From contig JADIIU010000031.1 of NCBI GenBank assembly GCA_027603945.1, positions 1 through 64,000 of the forward strand: a stretch of 64,000 bases of DNA, given 5' to 3'. Position 1 is the first letter of the stretch. Each line of letters starts with the position of its first letter. The notes beneath the pieces are model-generated. The model did not search any database. It was given only the letters and a program-made list of their open reading frames with translations, and was not told the DNA's origin. This DNA comes from Terramyces sp. JEL0728 (lineage: Eukaryota > Chytridiomycota > Chytridiomycetes > Rhizophydiales > Terramycetaceae). The translations under genes and the position numbers were made by a program. Of this stretch, positions 52,901-63,998 are shown piece by piece.

Positions 52901-55900
52901 GGACTTGACTTTGCTCAATAGATTACTCAGGTTGATTGTTGACCATAATATTGCAGACTATATGACTTCAAAGAACAATGTTGCGCTGACTTACAAGGAT
53001 ATGAACCACGTCAATGCTTATGGTTTGATAAGAGGGCTCCAATTTGCTTCCTTCTTGTTCCAGTATTATGGATTGGTCCTGGATTTACTCATTCTGGGAA
53101 TAAACAGAGCAAGCGAAATGGCTGGTCCGCCTTCCATACCAAATGACTTTTTGCAATACCGTGATGTCGCTACAGAAACAAAGCATCCAATTAGGCTATA
53201 CACCCGTTATGTTGACAAAGTATACATGTTGCTGCGGTTCGACGCTGATGATTCTCGTGACTTGATCCAAAGATACTTGACTGAACACCCTGATCCCAAC
53301 AATGAAAATATCGTTGGGTATAATAACAAAAAGTGCTGGCCAAGAGATTGTAGAATGCGCCTGATGAAGCATGATGTTAACTTGGGCAGGGCAGTCTTTT
53401 GGGATATCAAAAACCGACTTCCTAGATCATTAACAACCATTGAATGGGACAATACTTATGTCTCGGTATACTCTAGAGATAATCCAAACTTGCTTTTTAG
53501 TATGTGTGGATTTGAAGTCAGAATTTTACCCAAAGTTCGATCTACCATGGAAGAATTCACCCTTAATGAAGGCGTATGGAATTTGATCAACGAGGAAACA
53601 AAGGAAAGAACAGCCCAGGCATTCTTGCGCGTGGATGAAGAGTGCGTTACAAGGTTCAGCGACAGAGTGCGACAAATTTTGATGTCTTCTGGCAGTACCA
53701 CCTTCACCAAGATTATCAACAAGTGGAATACAGCCTTAATGGGGCTAATGACATACTTCCGTGAAGCTGTTATTCACACCAGAGAATTGTTGGATTTACT
53801 GGTCAAGTCTGAGAATAAGATTCAAACCAGAATTAAAATTGGGTTGAACTCAAAGATGCCTTCCAGATTCCCTCCAGTGGTGTTTTACACTCCTAAAGAA
53901 TTGGGCGGTCTGGGTATGCTGTCTATGGGCCACGTATTGATTCCTCAGTCTGATTTGCGTTGGTCCAAGCAAACTGATACCGGCATCACCCATTTCAGAT
54001 CTGGGATGTCGCACGAAGAAGATCAGACTATACCAAACTTGTACAGATACATTCAACCTTGGGAGTCTGAATTTGTTGATTCGCAACGTGTTTGGGCTGA
54101 ATATGCGTTAAAGCGCCAAGAAGCTAATGCGCAAAACAGAAGATTGACTCTTGAAGATTTAGAAGACAGTTGGGACCGCGGCATACCCAGAATTAATACT
54201 CTCTTCCAAAAAGATAGACATACTTTGGCTTATGACAAAGGATGGAGAGTTAGAACTGATTTCAAACAATACCAATTGCTCAAGAACAATCCGTTCTGGT
54301 GGACACATCAGAGACACGACGGTAAGCTGTGGAATTTGAACAACTATCGTGTTGATATGATTCAAGCACTGGGCGGTGTTGAAGGTATTTTGGAACACAC
54401 GCTGTTCAAAGGAACTTATTTCCCAACTTGGGAAGGTCTTTTCTGGGAGAAGGCATCTGGTTTCGAAGAATCGATGAAGTAATTATATAGTTAACCCTAG
54501 ATTCAAAAAGTTGACAAACGCTCAAAGATCTGGTTTGAACCAGATTCCAAACAGGAGATTTGTTTTATGGTGGTCTCCAACGATAAACAGGGCTAACGTG
54601 TATGTTGGTTTCCAAGTTCAATTGGATTTGACTGGAATCTTTATGCATGGTAAAATTCCAACCTTGAAGATTTCGCTAATTCAAATTTTCAGAGCTCACT
54701 TGTGGCAGAAGTGTCATGAATCGGTCGTTATGGATTTGTAAGTTTTTTGTGATTGTAGGTGTCAAGTATTTGATCAAGAATTAGAAGCTCTTGAAATTGA
54801 GACGGTACAAAAAGAAACGATTCATCCAAGAAAGTCTTACAAGATGAATAGCAGTTGTGCTGATATCCTTTTGTTTGCTGCGTATAAATGGAACGTGTGC
54901 AAGCCATCGCTCTTGAATGACCAAAAGGATGCATTTGACGGAGCTACTACGCAAAAGTATTGGCTTGATGTTCAAGTTCGTTGGGGAGATTTTGATTCCC
55001 ATGATATTGAAAGATACACACGAGCAAAATTCTTGGACTATACGACTGATAATATGTCCATCTATCCTTCTCCAACTGGGCTGATGGTCGGTGTGGATAT
55101 TGGATACAACTTGCATAGGTAATTTTATGGTAATTGTAGTGCTTATGGTAACTGGTTCCCTGGTATGAAACCTCTTGTGCAACAAGCAATGGCAAAGATT
55201 ATGAAATCAAACCCTGCTCTGTATGTTTTGCGTGAGCGTATCCGAAAGGGCTTGCAATTGTACTCTTCTGAACCTACCGAGCCATATCTTAATTCTGCAA
55301 ATTACGGTGAACTGTTCTCCAATCAAATTATTTGGTTTGTCGATGATACAAACGTCTATCGTGTCACTATTCACAAAACCTATGAAGGTAACTTGACTAC
55401 AAAGCCCATTAATGGAGCAATCTTTATCTTCAATCCAAGAACGGGCCAATTGTTCTTGAAAATCATTCACACCTCTGTCTGGGCCGGTCAAAAGAGGTTG
55501 GGTCAGTTGGCAAAATGGAAAACTGCCGAGGAAGTTGCAGCTCTGATCAGATCTCTACCTATTGAAGAACAACCGAAACAAATTATTGTCACAAGAAAGG
55601 GCATGTTGGATCCACTTGAAGTTCATTTGCTCGATTTCCCAAATATTGTCATCAAAGGTTCCGAATTACAACTTCCATTTGCAGCTTGTCTCAAAATTGA
55701 AAAGTTTGCCGATATGATTCAAAAGGCAACAGAACCAGAAATGGTGCTGTTCAATTTGTTTGACGACTGGTTGAAAAGTGTTTCTGGCTACACTGCATTT
55801 TCCAGGTTGGTTTTGATTTTACGTGCGATTCATGTAAATAACGACAAGACTAAGGTCATTCTTAGACCAGACAAAACTATTATCACCGAAAAGCACCATA

Positions 55901-57054
55901 TCTGGCCGACAATGACGGATGAAGAATGGATTAAAGTCGAAGTTGCACTCAAAGATTTGATTCTCTCCGACTATGGAAAGAAGAACAGCGTAAATGTTTC
56001 ATCCTTGACCAGCTCTGAAATCAGAGATATTATTCTTGGTATGGAGATTGCCGCACCTTCTGCGGAACGTCAAAAAGTTATTGAAATTGAAAGACAGCAA
56101 GCGGAGCAATCTCAATTGACTGCTGTTACTACGATGACTCAAAACAAAGCCGGGGACGATATGATTGTAACCACCACTTCCAACTATGAAACCCAAACTT
56201 TCTCCTCCAAGACAGAATGGAGAATCAGGGCCATTGCCGCTACCAATTTGCACTTGCGCACAAATCATATTTTTGTCAATTCTGATGACATCAAAGAGAA
56301 TGGCTTCACGTACATTTTGCCAAAGAACATCTTGAAACGATTCATTACAATTTCTGACTTGAGAACGCAAGTTGCAGGCTATTTATATGGTGTGACGCCT
56401 CCAGATGCTCCGCAAGTAAAGGAAATCAGAGCAATTGTGTTGGTGCCACAATGGGGAACCCATCAGCAAGTCACTCTTCCTACCATGCTGCCTAACCATG
56501 AACTCTTGAACGAATATGAGCCTTTAGGTTGGATCCACACTCAGCCGAATGAACTGCCACAGCTCAGTCCATTCGACGTTACAATGCATGCAAAAACTAT
56601 GGCTGACAACAAAGGAGCTTGGGATGGGGATCAAACTATTGTTTTAACTGCATCCTTCACACCAGGCTCTTGCTCGTTGACTGCAAATAAAATCACGCCG
56701 TTAGGGTTTGAATGGGGAATAAGCAACAAAGATACCAGCGCAAATCCACAAGGTTACAGCCCTGCCCATTATGAAAAGGTGCAAATGATTCTCACTGATA
56801 AATTCCTTGGGTACTTTATGGTTCCAGAAGGAGAAGGGATTTGGAATTACAACTTCATGGGGGCAAAGCACCATCCGGACATGAAATACGCTCTTACAGT
56901 TGATCAGCCAAAGGTAATTTTTGTCTTAACTTAGGAATTTTATCACGAAGTTCACCGTCCCAACCATTTCTTGAACTTTAGTAGTTTGGAAGAAACCGGG
57001 TTTGGAACTGCTGGAGTGGGTGTTGATGTTGACAGGGATGATCAATTTGCATAA
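49941..57054 (+). CDS. PRPF8: PRPF8 (Prp8), catalytic-core spliceosome protein
   Basis: Seven exons (49941-50077, 50098-50233, 50253-54478, 54501-54737, 54759-55118, 55140-56913, 56935-57054), introns 20, 19, 22, 21, 21 and 21 nt, 2329 residues (human 2335). Conservation is very high throughout: [57 protein letters not shown], then the RT-like, linker and endonuclease-like regions, the RNase H-like domain, and the C-terminal Jab1/MPN domain with its tail ([22 protein letters not shown] is shortened here). Prp8 cradles U5/U6 and both splice sites. In this genome it must accept introns so short that donor, branch point and acceptor nearly touch, so its loops near the branch helix and 3' site are worth comparing. 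The extreme N-terminal Pro-rich part of other Prp8s is absent. Confidence 0.97.
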
Positions 57055-57143
57055 TACATAGTATTTTTTAGCTTAGTCAATGTGACGCAACAGTGATAAA
57101 AATTTTGAGAGCTTTCATCTTTTTTCAATTTTGAAATTTCCAA

Positions 57144-57643
57144 ATGTTGGTTAAAAGAATCAGTTCAAATTTCCTAAAATGCCGTCAGTTCTCAGCTATC
57201 AGCTTCCTTCGCTCTGCAGCACCATCTCCAGCTGGAAAATCAAATGTTAAATTGGATGAAACTATTCCAGGTTTTAGAGAGCCAGGAGCTATTGCAACAG
57301 ATTACGAAATTGCAACTGGTGTTGAACGTTATGAATTGCTCAAGGGTTTAAAAGGAGAAGATCCGTGGGAGGACTTGCATCCAATTGAAATCACCGCATT
57401 AGGAACTACCAAAAAACCAATTGAAGTTAAAGGAACTGATGTAGAGCGTTATATTGGATGCACTGGTATATATATTTAATACTAGGGTTCCCAGCCGATT
57501 CCCACCCACCTATTTTCTTGACTGTTAGAGATTATGGCGGCAAACACTTTGACCGTTGCCCAGATTGCGGAAATGTCTTCAAGGTAGTTGATAATTAATT
57601 CTAGTATACTCAAGAGCATGATCACCACGACGCTCATCATTAA
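57144..57643 (+). CDS. COX4: Cytochrome c oxidase subunit (yeast Cox4 / animal COX5B)
   Basis: Three exons (57144-57465, 57486-57583, 57605-57643), introns 20 and 21 nt, 152 residues. A mitochondrial presequence (MLVKRISSNFLKCRQFSAIS) is followed by PGFREPGAIATDYEIATGVE and DPWEDLHPIE. The zinc fold is then restored by splicing: YIGCTGFPADSHPP supplies Cys and His, and RCPDCGNVF two more Cys. The protein ends in a His/Asp-rich tail (HDHHDAHH). It is a nuclear-encoded complex IV subunit of the matrix face. Its presence implies an aerobic respiratory chain. Confidence 0.95.
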
Positions 57644-57675
57644 ATAAAAGGAAATGCTTTTTTATTCGTCGTTAC

Positions 57676-58926
57676 TCATTTAGACGGAAAGCTTTCTAAC
57701 CAAGATTCGATAGTATCTTTAACTACCAAATGTCTGGCTAGATCGTTGTGCCCGGCATAGGCTACGCGAAGAAACCACACTGGGTTTTCATCCGAGTTCA
57801 GAGACCACAGCTCCCCTTCATGATCCAAATGGGTAATCGATAGTCCCTGTACGTCTTTATGGTCAAATTTTGTTTTGTGTGGCCTGTTTCGTATTTGCCA
57901 GTAGCCGTCATCTAGCACTTTGTTTCCTGTTCTCCCACTAATAGCCTCCAAGAAATTGGCTTCTGCCTGCCAAGATTTGATTTCAAAATCTTTTAATCCA
58001 TGCATGATGAGAATTGGCGTGGTTATGGATGACATTTTAAGATGAGATGACCACTTATCCACTATTTTTGACTTTATCCATTTCTCTAGCTGGGGAAACC
58101 CATGGAATGGCAGTAACACCGGCACCATTGGATATCCAATAGCTGCATCTGCAATACTAGCATATCCTACGTTAGTAAGTAGTTCCCTGAGAGTAATATT
58201 AGTCCAGCACAGGGCGGAGTACCTAATTGTGTCTGTTTTAAATCCAATGTATAGGCTAAATCCGTTGCTATTCCAGATCCTACTATTATATCCAAGAACC
58301 TAGAGAATGGCCAACAAGTACAATCTTCCTAGGATCGACTCCTTGGTCAACAATCCAATCGTAAGCCGACATTGCATCAATTCTTACTGTTTTTTCTGTT
58401 GGAATCGCAAATGAAGAATCTGCAAACCCTCTGTAATCGATTGCAATCACATGAGAGTTGATTGATAGCGAAGTCATCATTTTATAAAAGTCGGTACGAT
58501 GAAATGTTGCTCTATTCCCAGCGTTTCCGTGGAAATACTTTTTTAAATCAAGTCTACCAGAAACACAATATCTGCCTGATCCAGCTCCAAGTTTGAATCC
58601 TGTTCTTGCTGATACTGCTGGGGATTCGGTTTTGGGACAAATCTGTGCGGTGAAATATGCCAAGCTCCTAATAGCAGATTATCTTTTGTTTTGATTTTGA
58701 ATGATTTTACGCTCCCACCTGTGCTTTAGTCATCTGTTACTTCGAAATCCAAATTCTTCGGCCCTATTGAAATCAACGAAAAACGGAAATTTGGCGAAAT
58801 TGAGATACATGGCCCAGTGCTGGAAAGGGAATGGGATTAGTATTAATATTGCTAATATGAGCTATGTAAGTATTAAAATACAATGTAGAATATGAGGCCA
58901 AAAAATACAGCTGACAAGATTGACAT
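57676..58926 (-). CDS. ABHD12: ABHD12-like lysophospholipid lipase
   Basis: Six exons (58926-58882, 58861-58741, 58718-58558, 58537-58300, 58279-58187, 58166-57676) give 382 residues (human 398). After a membrane anchor (SAVFFGLIFYILILAIL) it reads YLNFAKFPFFVDFNRAEEFG, as in ABHD12, then LLLGAWHISP and LYFHGNAGNRATF. The nucleophile elbow is GHSLGSG, the acid is in MHGLKDFEI and the His in AYAGHNDL. ABHD12 enzymes hydrolyse lysophosphatidylserine and related lipids at ER membranes. Introns 1-4 are 20-22 nt. The fifth (58186-58167) must be removed to keep AGLILLS-GYASIADAA in frame, yet it begins GG instead of GT; unspliced it gives a stop. Confidence 0.88.
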
Positions 58927-59044
58927 TTTCGCAAACAAAAATTTCCATATTTCCAGATTCTTGGAGGGATACTGGCTAGTGTAGGAAGCGGAATAAGAAT
59001 ACGCACAGCAATAGTGAATTATTTTTTATTTTATAAAAAGCAAG

Positions 59045-59718
59045 CTACAGATTCCTGGCTTTCAAGTCATCCACTTGTTGGGAGAAAATCTTCATCAACT
59101 CAGAAGGTTTCGTTTTCCCCGGGAATTGCTTTGCAAGATATACATCGAATACGTCTGAAAAAATTGCATTCGCGACCTGAGTTTCTTTAAACAATGTTCC
59201 TTCATCGGGACTAATATTAGCAAAGATTACTTTAAAAGATTTACAAGGGTAAATAGGAATCTAAACTGCCCTGCCTTTCGAACCGCTAAATCAGGGAAAA
59301 CAAAAAAACAGCCAAGTGCTCCAGCAGCATCGAACAAAAACCTCCCTTCCGAAATGAGGTTTCCAGCTAAATGCGCTTGCTCTTGCTTTACTGGGCTGTT
59401 GCTTTCGTCTATAGACCATAGGGTAGCGCATAGCACCCAATTAAATTCCCTGTTGGGTCTATATTAGTAATATTTCACTTGATATATTTTGTTGGATCTT
59501 CTGGATCCTGTGCCCATAATTGAATAACTGGAGGCTAATATTAAAGAGTTCTTTACTGGGTCGACTGATCTGAAATCCTTGGTCCCATTCCCACAACTTC
59601 TGGCTCGATTTGGTTGTTGAACCATTACCAGCTTGTAGGGCATATTCTGTTGACTCTCTTCATTTATAATTGTTTCTGCGCTAGGGTTAACTTGGAAATA
59701 CTCTTCTCTTGAGAACAT
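59045..59718 (-). CDS. Velvet-domain regulator
   Basis: Four exons (59718-59557, 59534-59479, 59458-59231, 59210-59045), introns 22, 20 and 20 nt, 203 residues. The chain is one velvet domain: YKLVMVQQPNRARSCGNGTK, VDPPPVIQLW, FFVFPDLAVRKAGQFRFLF, then FDVYLAKQFPGKTKPSELM with a final basic helix. It has an NF-kB-like fold and binds DNA as homo- or heterodimers. In moulds it links sporulation and secondary metabolism; in a zoosporic fungus it would be an early member, possibly of the VosA/VelB type. No extra domain or long tail is present. Velvet proteins are a fungal hallmark, so this gene bears on the identity of the organism. Confidence 0.9.
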
Positions 59719-60157
59719 GATTTCTTTTTGGGAAACAGTTCAAGAATTTTTTGGTTCTAAAAGTCAAAAGAATCACCCCCATACCACTGAAAATGGGAAC
59801 AGAAAATGAGTTTGAGATTTGAAAAACATGTTTGATTTACCAAAAATGTTTGGTTTTTGTAATTCCTCAAGTTCATCGATAACTAACACGATCGGAAATG
59901 CAAGAGCGGTTTTTTTTCCGTTAGCCCGCTTTAAGCAAGTAATCTTGGAATTTTATTCCAGCGGTCTATGCTGTGCTCAGAGCGTGTATCTTTACCGTAA
60001 CAATCAAGTTATAGCCCACAAAGTCTTGCGATAAGGATTTTTGTCTGATTTCAAATTTAGTCCAGCGACAATTATCTGTAACCGTACAAAATTAATTTAT
60101 TGAGAGCATTTAATGCAGTTCTCGTTGATATTCTTTTTACTTTAATACGTCACGACA
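59719..60157. other. Divergent promoter region, no gene seen
   Basis: The 439-bp spacer lies between velvet and CYB5D1, which are divergent. No open frame with content. The CRE-like TACGTCAC lies just before the CYB5D1 start. Confidence 0.45.
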
Positions 60158-60883
60158 ATGGCGACAACTACTATCACAACCACAGGCAGCATTTCTGCAA
60201 TAGGAACTCAAAAAAAGACTTATCCATACTTTACGCCAGAGCAAGTACTTGCGCATGACTCGCCAGACGACTGTTGGTTATCATGGTTAGGATGCGTGTA
60301 TAATCTTACAGAATTTTGCCAGAAACACGCGGGAGACCCTCAATTAACCCCGATATTGGCCAATGCAGGACAGGATATTTCCCACTGGTTTGATCCCGAA
60401 ACTGGAAATGTATTTTTGTTCTTATTCTAGCTCAAAACGCAAATCAACCTCCTTACAGATTGTAAAACCTATGCAAAACCATATGGCAGGCTAATAAATG
60501 TATCGCCTCACTTGCCTCAACATAATTGGGATGTAGATGAAGGCACCAAGCCATGGTGGATTGACCAATCCAATTGCATGGGTTACTTGTCAAAGAAAAC
60601 GAGAAAAATCAGAATCCAAAATACATTAACAAAGGACGAGCATATCTTGGAGGTATGTACCGAGGATTCTTTGTCGGCCATTCAGGAGCGTTATTCGTTG
60701 ATCAATGCCCATGCCAAGGGATACATGTGGAAGAGACTTAATGTTCTATTGGATATGAATTTGACATTAGAAGAAAATGGAATTCCCGATGAGGACGAAC
60801 TATTCAATGATTTAGGAATCAATAATGACCAATGGCTGCCAGTCATTCACTTGTATTTCAGCGACGACCTAACTGTTGCTTGA
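60158..60883 (+). CDS. CYB5D1: CYB5D1 (cytochrome b5 domain-containing, cilium-associated)
   Basis: Two exons (60158-60409, 60431-60883) with a 21-nt intron give 234 residues (human 228). After a Thr-rich start, the heme-type domain reads YFTPEQVLAHDSPDDCWLSW, with ILANAGQDISHWFDPET. The second half is the diagnostic part: LPQHNWD, KPWWIDQSN, YLSKKTRKIRIQNTLT, LDMNLTLEENGIPDEDELF and HLYFSDDLT. CYB5D1 locates to cilia and influences beating in algae and vertebrates, and its distribution follows flagellated eukaryotes. Its presence argues for a flagellated zoospore stage. Confidence 0.93.
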
Positions 60884-60956
60884 GAAATTATTGTAATAAA
60901 GGGAAATTGAGCTTGAAGCTTATTTCTTTGTGCTGTATAAAAAAGTTGCCATTGAA

Positions 60957-63380
60957 ATGGGTAATCCAAATCTCGTTGCCGTTCTTCAGTCATGCTCAAA
61001 CGTTTCGTTTCAAAGAAATCAGGAGATGGATGGAGTACTCGCACTAGTGACTGACAAGGTCAATATCACATTAGCATGGATTGCCTTGGAGTCGCTAAAT
61101 AGGGAACAACTCAATTTATTTCACATTCCTAAGCAAACAGGACTTGTAGACTTGAAACAAATTGAATCATTCATTACTCCAGTTGATTCAATTGTCAGTG
61201 TTTCTTTGGAACCAGAGCTGTCTGTATATAATAACAAAGCTTGTTGTTTGGTCGCAATTACTGTGTTCTTCACAACGGAAGCAGGAGAGGATTCGCAGTG
61301 GCCTGCATTAGTATTTAATCCAACTTCGCTGGGTATTCAGTCAGTTTCGGATGTCCATTCAATGCTAAGAAGGTGGTTGCGTCCATTCAAAAGGGATTTA
61401 ATGTACCTGGACGACGGAAAGAATCGATATTATCTAACAGATAAACTGCAAAATATTGTCACGGACAAATGGCCAGCAGGAATACCTCAGCCTCCAGAAG
61501 ATTCCAGTGTATATAAGATCGGGGCATTTGGGTTTGGCGTTGTATCTTCTTTACTAGGGTCTCCTACCGCACATGTATCCATATGCTAATTGTAGAAATT
61601 GGAAGATGTTGGGTGGGATGTGTTGGAGAGATTTGCCCAGGTTACCATTTTTGCAAAAGACAAAACAAGTAACTTTAATTAATACAGCCCAAGCATTAGA
61701 ACACCCTCTCGCCAGGCCGCTACTTCCCCTTATTCCTGACAAGATTAGATCTAATTTCTTGACTTCAGCCGAAGCAGAAGCGCTCATTGAAGACTATGAT
61801 TCTGCCCACAGGTATCTGGCCCAATTTGCAGATGATATCCAAAGAAAAATTGGAATTAAAAAGGAAATCGAAGTGGTAAGACAGGAACCGGATACCACAT
61901 GCGACTTTGAAAATTTGAAAGGGCACTATGTTTCCCACTTTACTGGAACCCCTGTCACCACAGAAAAATGGTCATCTTGGCTGGATGAACAGGGAAAGCT
62001 TACGATATCTTCATACAAGGTTGCTTGTCATGTTTTTTGCGGAGTAATATGATCTTATGATAGGGTATTGAACCTGCTCTGCGACCAAGCGCGTGGAAAT
62101 ACATTTTGGGGGCCATATTGGTATTTTATATTAATTCAAGTGGACAGAAGACGAAAAAACAAATGATAACCTCTTGCAGCAAAAGAAAGACACATATTAT
62201 CAGATGAAAAATTCGTGGATGGTAATTTTACAAGAAGCTGGTAACCGCTCTCCCACAAAAATCAAAGAGCCACACAATGGTCCGGTCGGCGACGAAGATG
62301 AAAATTCGGATGTAATATCAAAGCTGACGGAACGCAAATACAGAATTGGTAATTTTTCTTAACAAAGATAAGGATGTAATCAGAACTGACCAGACAATCG
62401 CGTTCTTTGCCGTGGGTGAAATAAACCCAAAGTCCACTTTGCACCAGACCATTGAAACTCAGCCAAATTTAGTAACGCTTCGAAATATTTTGATGACGTA
62501 CACCATCTTGAACTTTGAGCTGGGTAATATTAAGTAACTCTCAGGTTATGTGCAAGGTATGAGTGACTTGGCAGCTCCGATTTTAGAAATTGTTAAAGAT
62601 GAAGCCGAGGCATTTTGGTGTTACGTCGGCTTGATGGAAAAGATGAAGCAGAATTTCCAAAGAGACCAAAGTGGAATGCAAAGCCAATTGCGCAAGCTGG
62701 AGTTGCTCCTCAAGGTGCTTGACCCTCCACTCTACAACCATTTTGGTACTAATATTTAATGTAGAAAACTGTGACTCTGTTAATATGTTTTGCTGCTTTA
62801 GATGGTTGCTAATAGCTTTCAAGAGGGAATTCTATTTTGAAGACATAAAGACTCTTTGGGAAATCATTTGGATGTCTCCTTTAACCGCACATTTCAATCT
62901 CTTTGTAGCTGTTGCTGTTTTAAATCAGCACCGTAAAGCTCTTTTGGAAACCCAGGCATTCGATGAGGTTTTAAAGGTACTCGTACATCTAAAAAGTATA
63001 TAAACAATCTATCGCAAAACATTAATGTTCCGGAAGCAGTTCAGAGGGCTGAAGTGCTCTACTACGTCCTAAGAGATAAACTCGCCACTAGCGGTCCTGA
63101 AGGTCTTGGCGAAAGCGTAGGGAAAACTGTCAGCTCAATTATTACTGATTCCGATCTCAACGTTATCTCGGGGCGAGAAAACAAAATCCTTGTCCTTGAT
63201 CAAACAGAATACAAACAAGAGTCAAATTTAACATCGGAAGAGTGGTATGAATTAGTCCAGGTGTTTGAAATTGATCACGCAATCGCCAACAAAGAGCGAA
63301 TGAGCACAAAGGTGGAAGTTGAAGATGGAGCTGATCTTCAAATGTCAGGGTTGGAATCTGTAACAAATATCGGTCAATAA
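60957..63380 (+). CDS. Gyp7/TBC1D15-like Rab GTPase-activating protein
   Basis: Nine exons (60957-61574, 61596-61668, 61688-62043, 62064-62120, 62141-62348, 62368-62523, 62545-62745, 62765-62976, 62997-63380) with introns of 21, 19, 20, 20, 19, 21, 19 and 20 nt give 754 residues (yeast Gyp7 746). The N-terminal DUF3548/Rab-binding region comes first (ITLAWIALESLNREQLNLF to about residue 230). The TBC domain then starts at FCGGIEPALRPSAWKYILG. The catalytic arginine finger is in RIDKDVIRTD and the glutamine finger in GYVQGMSDL; both are intact. The targets would be Ypt7/Rab7-type GTPases of late endosome and vacuole. This gene has the most introns in the window, including exons of 57 and 73 nt. 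Confidence 0.93.
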
Positions 63381-63386
63381 ATCTCT

Positions 63387-63998
63387 TTATTTCAAATATC
63401 TAGTGATTTTTTCGAGAATGATAGCCAACTCGTGAATGATAGATTTCGCAAATGTCTGGAGAGGCTGATGTTCCCCTTCCATAAATAATAGAACCGTTTC
63501 CCCAAATTGCACAGCGATATGATAGGTTTTAATGATGAATTCCCAAACCAAAATGAAATAATCTTCAAAATATAGTGTGTATACTTCGACAACCTTCAAA
63601 AAATACACATGATGAGTAAGGAAAAACCAATACTGGTTGGCATGGAGGGACGAAAGAAAACGGTGGTGAATTTCATGGACGACTTCCAAATGTGTTGATG
63701 CAGAGTCTATGATATATCTAATCACCGATGCCAGAATTTTCAACATTCGCAAGAAAGTCTTGTACAACTGAGGAAATACAATATCCACCATAGTTTCTGC
63801 TTGAAAATGCACAAATAGCATGATATCGCCACAGACTTGCCCCAAGTAATTTAGCAACACATCCCAGTCGAAAGTTTGTGAAGCATATGTTGCTGTATGT
63901 TGGTATCCAGCCAGTTCCAGACCTTTCAAAAGTTTTTGACTGATCATATGGAGGTAAGGTTCGACGTAATCCTTGAAACTTTTGATTAGAAATTGCAT
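63387..63998 (-). CDS. Hypothetical amphipathic-helix protein (start may lie beyond window)
   Basis: An open frame runs from an ATG at 63998, 2 bp from the window edge, to a stop at 63387, 203 residues. It is almost entirely helical, aromatic and His-rich, with repeating amphipathic units (YLHMISQKLLKGLELAGYQH, HHVYFLKVVEVYTLYFEDYF). There are no long hydrophobic helices, no coiled-coil heptads and no known motif. The pattern recalls perilipin- or apolipoprotein-like lipid-surface binding, but that is only a resemblance in periodicity. The true start may be upstream. Its stop is 6 bp from that of the convergent RabGAP gene. Confidence 0.5.
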   Translation of the reverse strand: MQFLIKSFKDYVEPYLHMISQKLLKGLELAGYQHTATYASQTFDWDVLLNYLGQVCGDIMLFVHFQAETMVDIVFPQLYKTFLRMLKILASVIRYIIDSASTHLEVVHEIHHRFLSSLHANQYWFFLTHHVYFLKVVEVYTLYFEDYFILVWEFIIKTYHIAVQFGETVLLFMEGEHQPLQTFAKSIIHELAIILEKITRYLK

